The position numbers were made by a program, and so were the translations under genes. DNA of 64,000 bases. It comes from Polyangium mundeleinium (lineage in GTDB: Bacteria > Myxococcota_A > Polyangia > Polyangiales > Polyangiaceae). Each line of letters starts with the position of its first letter. The first letter of the stretch is position 1. Below are positions 52,246 to 60,100 of the stretch, in pieces. The notes below the pieces were generated by a model. That model saw only the letters and a program-made list of their open reading frames with translations, searched no databases and was not told where the DNA came from. The stretch spans positions 1,426,001 to 1,490,000 of the forward strand of contig NZ_JAQNDO010000001.1 in the NCBI RefSeq assembly GCF_028369105.1. The letters are read 5' to 3'.

Positions 52246-52269
52246 GAGAACGGGCTTGTCCCCGTTCTC
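52246..52269 (+). terminator. Hairpin, possible terminator
   Basis: A perfect 9-bp stem GAGAACGGG / CCCGTTCTC encloses CTTGTC, eight bases after the sigma-like gene. No T-run follows, so it may be a weak or rho-assisted end. Confidence 0.5.
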
Positions 52270-52394
52270 ATAGCTCCGGGTCCAGTGACGAGTCGGCCCG
52301 CAAGGGAGACTGTTCCGCGCACCTCATCCGGGGCGCGGGACCGGGTGATCGATGCGAGGCGCGCCTCGGAAGATGTGTCGGAGCCAGTGTGGGT

Positions 52395-52523
52395 AATCGA
52401 AGGTCCCAGCCTGGGCGTGACGAAAAGGGCCTGCTCCTCGGTGACCCAATGGCCGCCCATGGTCCACGGATCGCGCGGCGCTGCGCCGCGCACGTCGTCG
52501 ACCACGAGGCGCCTGCCAGCCAT
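52395..52523 (-). pseudogene. Fragment of a Rha-like phage regulator
   Basis: From an ATG at 52523 the frame reads LVVDDVRGAAPRDPWTMGGH then WVTEEQALFVTPRLGP and loses similarity. The WVTEEQALFVT block repeats YWLTEEQALFVT of the gene at 53.97-54.45 kb, with the same spacing to LVxDDxRxAA. It is therefore a truncated paralogue or duplicate. Confidence 0.5.
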
Positions 52524-52540
52524 TCAATGGGGTGCTGATA

Positions 52541-52593
52541 GTTTCGTGGCACAGAATTGGTTCTGTGATACAGAATGTTTCGTGGCACAGAAT
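52541..52593. promoter_or_regulatory. Repeated operator-like sequence before an RHH gene
   Basis: GTTTCGTGGCACAGAAT occurs at 52541-52557 and 52577-52593. An inverted repeat ACAGAA-TTGG-TTCTGT lies at 52551-52566, and a third GATACAGAAT half-site lies between. This clustering immediately before a ribbon-helix-helix gene fits autoregulation. The second copy contains the proposed GTG start, so the start could be slightly different. Confidence 0.55.
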
Positions 52594-52926
52594 GAGGAAA
52601 CGCTCGCTACCGGCGCCGCCACCCACGGCCCCAAACCCGGGAAGAGCGGTCGTCCGCCACGCGCCGACACGGCCGCAACCGATGTGCTCCGCGTGCGGCT
52701 TACCGCCGAAGAGAGGCGCCGCGTCAATGGCGCCGCCGCGGCTCAAGGGCGGTCTGTCGCCGATCATGTCCGTGCGTGGATCAACGGGGAGGCCCCCGAG
52801 GCGACGCAAGTGAGCGAGGCCGCCCCGGCCGTTCCCTCGGCGAGCCCGCCCGATTTCGTGACCGCGAGACCTCGCCGTGGCGTTGAGCCGAAGCTCTGGT
52901 CACGGTGGACGCCGCGGTACGTGTGA
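52582..52926 (+). CDS. RHH-type DNA-binding protein
   Basis: The GTG at 52582 gives 114 residues; a GTG 36 bases upstream is in frame. A flexible N-terminus (GPKPGKSGRPPRADTAATD) is followed by VLRVRLTAEERRRVNGAAAA and QGRSVADHVRAWINGEAPEA, the strand plus two helices of MetJ/Arc-type regulators, and a C-terminal tail with WSRWTPRYV. It resembles plasmid-mobilisation or phage RHH proteins. Confidence 0.6.
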   Translation: MAQNEETLATGAATHGPKPGKSGRPPRADTAATDVLRVRLTAEERRRVNGAAAAQGRSVADHVRAWINGEAPEATQVSEAAPAVPSASPPDFVTARPRRGVEPKLWSRWTPRYV

Positions 52927-52935
52927 ACGCTTCAC

Positions 52936-53829
52936 GTGGTCCCCGGCCGCCTCGACGGCCCTCCGCTGTGCGTGCGCCGCCGCGTGCTGGCGGACATTAG
53001 AGGGGGAGGTTGCAACATCGAGACGCCGGGCGGCGACATGGGCGTCAACTTCGACCCCCTTCAACAGCACGGCCACGCCCGCGCCTACGGCTCGCACCGC
53101 GCAGATGGCGACCCGCCGACCATCGCCGGCTGGTTCTGGGGATGCGACCTCGCCCTCGACGTCTACGACCACAACCCCACGGCCGAGGAGCGGGAGGCTT
53201 GGCTACGCCGCCATCGCCTCGAGCAGGCCCTCATCCGCTCGCCGCCCTCGTCGGTATGGGTCACGTTCCCCGCGGCGCGGGTCGGGGCGCCCGACCGCGC
53301 GGTGAAGTGCAGCGCGGAGCGAACGTTGGGGGAGAAAAACGGCGCGGTGTCCCGCTCCGATCTCGAGGTGCACCTCCCAGGGTATCGCCCGCCCTGCCCC
53401 GGCGGCTTCTACGAGCACATGACCACGGTCGACCTGTACGAGCTCGCCGTCGTGGGCTCCGCATCCGCGGGCGGCGTGGACGGCGCGCGGCGCGTCTACT
53501 TGCACAGGCCCACCGACGAGCAGCTCCGCGCCGATGGTCGAGCGCGCGTCGAGGAGCAAGCGGAAGCCGCCCGGCGGGAAGCCGAAGCGAAGAACTTCGC
53601 CGACACCTGGTTCCGGCCCCCCACCGGGGCGCCCCGAGAAGATACCGGCGCCGCCGCTGTCCGCGCTCTCGGGCTCGATCCGGCGACCGCCACCGAGGAC
53701 AACGTGCAAGCCGCCTTCCGCGCCCGCGCCCGGACAGGCCACGCCGACAAGGGTGGGCAGCTCGACATGGGGGAGCTGGTGCGCCAGCGCGATGCAGCCC
53801 GGGCCTACGTCAATGCTCGCTCGAGGTGA
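52936..53829 (+). CDS. Phage-type protein with a degenerate J domain
   Basis: Starts at a GTG (52936); the true start could be a GTG or ATG up to 100 bases downstream. The N-terminal 200 residues contain GWFWGCDLALDVYDHNPTAE and VHLPGYRPPCPGGFYEHMTT, unknown. Then comes a charged helix (RVEEQAEAARREAEAKNFAD). The C-terminal 60 residues have the J-domain order: AVRALGLDPATATEDNVQAA, FRARARTGHADKGGQLDMGE and LVRQRDAARAYVNAR. The signature HPD is HAD here. J domains stimulate Hsp70; the change suggests altered or lost stimulation. Confidence 0.65.
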   Translation: MVPGRLDGPPLCVRRRVLADIRGGGCNIETPGGDMGVNFDPLQQHGHARAYGSHRADGDPPTIAGWFWGCDLALDVYDHNPTAEEREAWLRRHRLEQALIRSPPSSVWVTFPAARVGAPDRAVKCSAERTLGEKNGAVSRSDLEVHLPGYRPPCPGGFYEHMTTVDLYELAVVGSASAGGVDGARRVYLHRPTDEQLRADGRARVEEQAEAARREAEAKNFADTWFRPPTGAPREDTGAAAVRALGLDPATATEDNVQAAFRARARTGHADKGGQLDMGELVRQRDAARAYVNARSR

Positions 53830-53970
53830 TTGGGGACGGCCAGCCCGCCGAATTCGAGCTGGTCCTTTACGTGCGCCGAGCTGAGGCAGCACCAGCGCAG
53901 GAAGGTACCTGGTCTGCGCGGGGCGCTGTCGTCTTGGCGATGCTGTAGCCCTTCTCGGTTAGACCTTCAA

Positions 53971-54448
53971 TCACCCCCGCCATCGAGTAGCCAGCATCCT
54001 CGAGGTCGACCCGGGCACGAGAAGCATCGGGCGCATGCTGAAGCCGCCGCCCGACTCGAGACGTCCGAGGCGCTTGTCGAGCAGCTTGTAGGCATCGAGC
54101 AGCGGCCCCACGGCGAGTTCGATCCTCTCCACGAGCTTCTGGTCGAGGACCGGCTTGTTCAGCGCGTGGCGGGCCGCGATGAAGGCGCGAATGACCTGGA
54201 GGGTGATCGCTCGTGCGGTCGGGGTGCGGGCCTGGGTCGTGACGAAGAGAGCCTGCTCCTCCGTGAGCCAGTACTCCGCGGTCCGTGGACTGCGCTTCGC
54301 TGCGAAGCGCTGGTCGTCGAACACGAGGTAGCCTCCAGCGGCCAGCTCCTTGATCAGGTCCCGGATCTTCCTGGGGCGGCCGTAGCCGAGCCGGGCGCCC
54401 CAGCTCCATGTCCTGAATGCGATTGTCGATATTGGGGCCGGCCCCCAT
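53971..54448 (-). pseudogene. Frameshifted Rha/ORF6N-like phage regulator
   Basis: From the ATG at 54448 the frame reads MGAGPNIDNRIQDMELG. A one-base shift near 54,396-54,403 is needed to continue with ARLGYGRPRKIRDLIKELAA, GGYLVFDDQRFAAKRSPRTA, EYWLTEEQALFVTTQARTPT and ARAITLQVIRAFIAARHALN. This is the order of phage Rha/AntA-like DNA-binding regulators. Near the 3' end the other frame again looks coding (EDAGYSMAGVIEGLTEKGYS), suggesting a second shift. A sequencing error cannot be excluded. Confidence 0.6.
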
Positions 54449-54489
54449 CCACCTCGAGCTCGGCTTGCCCCGGATGCAATCTGGCGAGG

Positions 54490-54681
54490 TCAGCGGGAAA
54501 GCAGCACGGCCAGAGCGATCCCCAGGCGCAGGGCCTTCATCGCGATCAGCACCCCGACCACCAGCTTCCAATAGTAGGACAGCGATGCCCCCAGATCCGC
54601 AGCAGCAGTTGATACTTCAGCAGTGGCTGCTCGCCACGCATCCGCAGCTTCTGCCCAGGTCTGGGTCTTGTCATTGCTCAC
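54490..54681 (-). CDS. 63-aa membrane protein
   Basis: The GTG at 54681 opens SNDKTQTWAEAADAWRAATA, a helical soluble part, then one or two hydrophobic stretches (WKLVVGVLIAMKALRLGIAL then AVLLSR). Small size and location among phage regulators fit a holin-like or superinfection-exclusion peptide, but no family is assigned. GGAG precedes the start. Confidence 0.55.
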   Translation of the reverse strand: MSNDKTQTWAEAADAWRAATAEVSTAAADLGASLSYYWKLVVGVLIAMKALRLGIALAVLLSR

Positions 54682-54710
54682 GGTTGATCTCCGCGTCGAG
54701 TCTACCGCAT

Positions 54711-55877
54711 CTATGCGACGGAGCGGAACAGCCCCCTCCTATGTCGCTCATCGAGCTCCCTGATTGTCTTCGGATTCTCCTGCACGTACTCGAAAAAGTG
54801 CCTGTTGAACACGGCGGCCCCTTCCTCGGTCAGTCGGTAGACTTCAGCATCTACGTGCTCTCCGGGAACCACCTCACGCACCGCATAGCGAGGGTCGTGC
54901 CGCAGATCAATCCCGTGCTTCTCGAGGCTCCAGGTCACCACGCGGCCGATTCGTTGACGGCTGACACCATAGTAGCGGGCCAGCGAAGAGATCGAGATCT
55001 GACCGTCGCCATCAAGATCTTGGGGCGGATAGAAGCCCGCCGGCTGCGGCGGGTGCTGAGGAGCGCGTACAATGCCCGGAAGCCCCCCGGGAGATAGGCG
55101 ACCAGAGAGCCGACCCAGAGGCCGCGGGGCTGGCGCCGGAGGTGATGGCAGGGCTGGCTCGGTCACTTTGGGAGCCATAGACTCGATCACCTCCTGCACG
55201 GGCTTGGGAGGTGCCTCCGCCGGCTCGGGTAGCACAGCGACAGGGACCGCCCTCGCGGAGGGCAGGGCAGACTTCTTCGGCGACATCAGGAGCGCTCCAG
55301 CCGCTTCCAGGTAGCCCTCGATGCGACTGGATGACATCCCCACCTGCTGCGCCACCTGAGCGAGCTGCAGAAGCAACCACGCGCGTCCCGAGGGGTTGTC
55401 GGCCAGCAGGAGAGCCGCCACCTTCGGATCGAGGAGCTGCGGCCGGTCGGGAGCCGCCGGCACCGAAGTGCCCGGGATGCTCTCTCCGCGCCGCAGCTTC
55501 GGCAGAACTTCATCGGCTAGGAGGCGACGAAGCTTCTTGCCGAGCTCCTTGTCAGTCTTCAGGGCGACGAGGTCCACGCCGCTCTCGTAGAGGACCATCA
55601 AGCTACGCGCCCGACTAGCTACGCCACTGGTTCCGCGATGCGGAACCAGTCGCTTGAACGCCTTCAAATCTTGCCCTTCGAGGACGTCGTAGTCCCGCCC
55701 TTCGATGAACTCGTCCTTCCACTCGTCGAGAATGCGCTTGGTCAGGCCCTTCTCTGCGTACCCCAGCGCCGCCCCCAGCTCGGCAGTGATCACGGCGACC
55801 CTACCTCGGAACACGCGAAACGTGAGGGACTTTCCTTCGAACATCGCGTCGTACTTCATGAGCTTATCGCTATTCAT
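54711..55877 (-). CDS. Bro-N/KilA-like phage regulatory protein
   Basis: The ATG at 55877 overlaps the upstream stop (ATGA). The 388-residue product has a Bro-N-type domain at about 10-130: FEGKSLTFRVFRGRVAVITA, ELGAALGYAEKGLTKRILDE, EGRDYDVLEGQDLKAFKRL, SLMVLYESGVDLVALKTDK. A proline-rich linker leads to a C-terminal wHTH-like domain (ISISSLARYYGVSRQRIGRV, then TEEGAAVFNRHFFEYVQENP). Such proteins act as antirepressors or lytic regulators in phages. It is translated with an RHH protein from one promoter. Confidence 0.75.
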   Translation of the reverse strand: MNSDKLMKYDAMFEGKSLTFRVFRGRVAVITAELGAALGYAEKGLTKRILDEWKDEFIEGRDYDVLEGQDLKAFKRLVPHRGTSGVASRARSLMVLYESGVDLVALKTDKELGKKLRRLLADEVLPKLRRGESIPGTSVPAAPDRPQLLDPKVAALLLADNPSGRAWLLLQLAQVAQQVGMSSSRIEGYLEAAGALLMSPKKSALPSARAVPVAVLPEPAEAPPKPVQEVIESMAPKVTEPALPSPPAPAPRPLGRLSGRLSPGGLPGIVRAPQHPPQPAGFYPPQDLDGDGQISISSLARYYGVSRQRIGRVVTWSLEKHGIDLRHDPRYAVREVVPGEHVDAEVYRLTEEGAAVFNRHFFEYVQENPKTIRELDERHRRGLFRSVA

Positions 55878-56092
55878 GTGGCCTTCTCCTTCCTGCTTCC
55901 GATTCTGCGCTCGTAGAGTTCCCTCAGCGCGACCCGCATCACGCGTGCACGGTTGCCCTCGAATTCCCCGAGCACGGCGAGCTCTCCGAGCTTCTTGTCG
56001 TCCTCTGGGGTGATCTTGGGCTGAATGACGGGTCCTCCGATGACCTTCGGCCGCCCCGGTCGTCGGCCAGTGCGTCTTCGACTGCTGGACAT
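55874..56092 (-). CDS. Small RHH-like regulator
   Basis: 72 residues: a basic arm (SSSRRRTGRRPGRPKVIGGP), then IQPKITPEDDKKLGELAVLG and NRARVMRVALRELYERRIGS, compatible with an RHH or small helical DNA-binding fold. It is the first gene of a two-gene unit and lies 14 bases from a palindromic operator. Confidence 0.65.
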   Translation of the reverse strand: MSSSRRRTGRRPGRPKVIGGPVIQPKITPEDDKKLGELAVLGEFEGNRARVMRVALRELYERRIGSRKEKAT

Positions 56093-56106
56093 CGAACCCT
56101 CCTTTC

Positions 56107-56130
56107 AACGTATATTAACAATATCGTTGT
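56107..56130. promoter_or_regulatory. AT-rich palindromic operator
   Basis: CAACGTATATT and AATATCGTTG flank AAC in a nearly perfect palindrome, strongly AT-rich against the local background. It is just upstream of the RHH/Bro-N unit, and the symmetry suggests binding by a dimeric regulator, probably the RHH protein. TATATT could also serve as part of a -10 element. Confidence 0.65.
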
Positions 56131-56139
56131 TTTCCCACA

Positions 56140-57100
56140 AGATGGCATTCGGCATTGAGCTGAATGCGGACGTCGACACCGACTACTCGAGGAACTACGG
56201 CGTGGTTGACCAGCGCGTTCGCCGGCGCGCGGTATCGGCACGCAGGGCGGGCGCATATGCAGGCTGCGGACGACCACGGGACGTTTGGGGACCATCAACG
56301 ACAAGAACCAGCCCCACCTCGTCGACTGCTCCGGTTGCAAGTCCCCGAGCAAGATCAGGAATCAGGCGCCGAGGCGGGTCAACCGCTCACCTGGATGGCC
56401 TGACCAGGATGCGTCGGTCGAGATGGTTGCCGGCTGCGTGTCATATTGCGAATGTCGATTGTTCTGCGGAGGAAGGGCGGCTGACGATGAACGCAGGCGC
56501 CTGGCTGCCTTGTTTTTTCGAGGCTGCCAACCAGGCCCGGCCGCAGCTCGGCCGCTCGGCGACAAAGTCGCGACGTCGCGAATTTCTAGGCGGCAGACCT
56601 GCCCGAGACCTTCGCAGATCTGTCGCTGGCTCGGAGACGGGCCTTTCGCCCGTCGCACCACAAGGGCCTTGGCCCCGGTCCAGCCTGCACCCCCCACCAC
56701 CTCGAGTGCCAGGAGGACGACGGCAGGCACTGGCAGGGCTCCAGAGCGAGCCGACCCGGGGACCATCTCCATACGCGGCCCGCGTGGATCCCCGCCCGCT
56801 GGAGAGCGAAAACCTGTTTTCCAGCCGCTTCGCGATCCGAAAGGGCCCTGAGCTTTGGGCCCGCTCGGAACGTTCGTGTGCCTGTTCCCGAGGGAGTCAT
56901 AGGGATGCGTAGAACACCAGGGGATTTGCCGCGTCGTCCCTGTTGGCAAAAAAGCGCCTATTCTCGTGCTTTTGCTGTGCTTCACGCCGGGTTGGTGAAG
57001 GCGTGGGGGGTTGACCGGCACGCCCAGGATCGTGACCACGGCGGGCGAGAACCGATGGGCGGGAAGCTCGCATGTCCACCGCCCGTCGCCCGTGGCCCAT
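56140..57100. other. About 960 bp without a convincing gene
   Basis: Several frames are open but none keeps protein-like composition. The best pieces are MAFGIELNADVDTDYSRNYG near 56,142 and INDKNQPHLVDCSGCKSPSK near 56,290 on the plus strand, in different frames, probably decayed. A palindrome GAAAAC-CT-GTTTTC lies at 56808-56821. Confidence 0.4.
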
Positions 57101-60100
57101 CTACTTCTCCCAGCGCGACATCACCTTGGGCTCGACCACAATCGGCACCGAGGGCACGTACTTCTTCATCCCGGCGATCATGCTGTCGCGCATGAGCACC
57201 TTGACCTCCTCAGCATGTTCTTCGGGAGCTTCAACGAGCAGCTCGTCATGCACCGCGAGGATCATCTGCGCCCCGAGCCGCTTGAGGTGCGGGGCGAGAA
57301 GCACCATCGCCTGCTTCATGCCATCGGCCGCAGTGCCCTGAATGGGAAAGGCCAGGCGCGCGTTGTAATCCTCGGCGGGGTCAAAGTAGTACGAGACCCG
57401 GCCGCTCTTCGTGCGTAGCTCGGCCGGCATCTCCTCGGCCATCTTCTTCTGCCACGCCGCGACCCCTGCGTGGTTCTGCAAGAACATCTGCTTGAACTGC
57501 GCCGCCTGCTCTGGCCTGAGGTCCACCTTGTAGTTCTTCTTCGCGTACGCGATGAGCTTGTTCACGCCCATCCCGAACGAGCCCCCGAAGTTCACGGGCT
57601 TTGCCCGGTTGCGCTGCTCGTCGGTGACCTGGTTCTCGGGCACGTTCATCAACAGGGATGCCGTGTGGCGATGCGGGTCTCCATCGCTCTTCCCGAAAAC
57701 CTCCTTGAGCTTCTCGTCCCCTGTCTGATCCGCGAGCACGCGCAGCTCGATCGCGTTGTAATCCCCGACGACGAGCTTCTTGCCTGCGGGAGCCTGGATG
57801 CACGAGCGCACCTGCTTGTCGCGCGGCAGGCCGAGCAGGTTGGGCTCTTGCGCGCTGAGCCTGCCAGTCACGGCGCCGATCTGGTTCAACGTCGCATGCA
57901 CGCGCCCGTCCTCGGAACGGCTGAAGGCCCGCAGCACGCCGTTGCCGGCACCCGTGACGAAGCCGTTATTGCGCCGGTAGAGGACGAGCTGCTGGGCTAC
58001 TGGCAGATGCATGTACGGCGCGAGGGCCTCGCTGTTCGTGCGCTCGACCTGGAGACCGAGCCGATGCAAAGCCGCGAGGACTTCCTCGTTGTTATCGATG
58101 TTCTTCACGCCCAGTGTGGCGACAAGGTTCTTCTCGAGTTCCGCGGCTTCGCTCGTCCACATGTCGACGAGCCGCTCCCATTCGACTCGGTTGATGGGTA
58201 CACCGCTCACCTCCATCTGCGCGACGATGGGGAGAAGCTTGAATTCGAGCGCGGCTACTTCTTCGAGACGCTCTTCTTGGAGATCCTTCTGGAAGATGTC
58301 CGCGAGGCGCAGGACATCCCGCGCCTCTTCCGCGAGCTCATCCCGTAGCTCGGGGCTCGGCGCGGTCGACCAATCGATGTTCTTTTGGACAATCTGCTTG
58401 CCGAGCGCGCGCTCGAGGGAGAAGTACTTGTGGTTCTTGAGGTGCCTGCCGCCGTCGAGCAGCCGCCACGCGATGGCCGTATCCACCACCGTGCCTGGCA
58501 TGAAGCCGAGGTGGTACTGAAACTGCGCGAGCGCGCCCTTGAGGTCGTGGCCGACGATCGTCACCTGGCAGAGGGCATCGGCGACAGGGCCGAGTTCCTC
58601 ACCACCGAGCGTGTGGAACACCCGCGCCTGTCCATCTGGCAGGGCGAGGGCGACGAGGACAGGTCCCTCGGTAATGTCGGGGCCCGTCGAATGGACGACC
58701 AGGCCGACGCGCCCGGCGCGGAGGATGGCTTCCGCCAGGGTGCCCGGCCCGGCTCGATCAGATGTCTGCTCGGCTTGACCAGATCCCTGGAGGCCCTCGG
58801 GGGAGCGAGAACGCCGCGAAAACGAGGCTCCTTGCCCGGCTTGACCAGATGACCAGATCTTTTCGGAGGGGAGAGGCGCCCCCGACAGGGACGGGGATAC
58901 AGACCCAAGCCTCGCAACATCGGCGCTCACAGAGGGACTCTCCCCCCTGAAAGATCTGGTCATCTGGTCAGAGTGAGGTTGATTACCTGTCCGTGCCTGC
59001 ATATCCCCTGGATCTGCTGGGGTTTTGCCATCCCCGGGCCCTTCGCACCCGTGCCCGGATCGATCTGGACACGAACCGGGCATCTGGACAGCCAGCACCG
59101 GCGAAGGGGGCAAGCTCGCTATCGTGAGGGGCGCAGAGCCGTTCATGTTCTCCGCCGGGCTCCGGATGGGACGCCAGAGCGAGGGGAGATCAAGCCCGTC
59201 ATCACCCCCCTCGCACAGCGCCCCGCCGTCATCGTCGGGACCAGGCTCGCCACCACCAGGACCGGGCCCTCCGTCACCCGACCCGTCCGGGTCCGGCTCG
59301 CCCCGCAGCTTGGTCAGGTCGATCTTCAGCACGCGCTCCCGCTTGCGGTCCCCATCGACATCGAGCCGGTGCGTGGGCTCCTTCCCGTTCGGGAGAATGA
59401 GCCCCTCTTCGACCATGCGGCTCCAGAGGCCGTACTGCTGGAGCGGCGTGCCTTCGTTCATCGACTTCAACGCCTTGTTGACCGCCTCGAAGGCGGCGTC
59501 GGGCAGGAGGTAGGCGTGCGTCTTGTCCTTCCAGCCCACAGGCTCCGTGCCGTCGCTGCTGGCCGACGTCAGCGGCATCCCCATCGACTGCAACGTCACC
59601 TTGCGCCGGAGCAGCAGATCGCGCAGCACCTCCAGGAAGCGATGGCCGGGGTTCGACTGCTCCGTCGCTCGCACCTGCTCGCGATAGTTCGCGAGGAGCG
59701 CCGCTCGGGCCTCATCGATGTAGCCCTTGGCATCCTCGTCGCTCATGACGCCGAGGTCCTTGGCGAACTCAGTGAAGTAGTACGCGCCGACGAGCAGGTG
59801 CGCCATCGCGGCCGGGGCGCGGAGATGGCCGTACTTCTGCTGCATCTCGTCACGGAGCTCCTGGAACTTCTTCTTCACCTCGACCTCGAGCTGCGGCATC
59901 TGCGGGATAAGCCACTCGACGTACGCAGCCATCGCGTGCGGCAGACGATGGGCGTTGGCTTGAAGCCTCGTCAGTGCGTCGAGGTTGATGTCCTCTTTCG
60001 ACATGTGAATGGCGACGAGCCGCGCCTGAATCGACTCTCCTTTCGGCAGGTCTTCGCCCGTGCTCAGCACGAGCGCTCGGCAGGGGCGATCAGGACGCGC

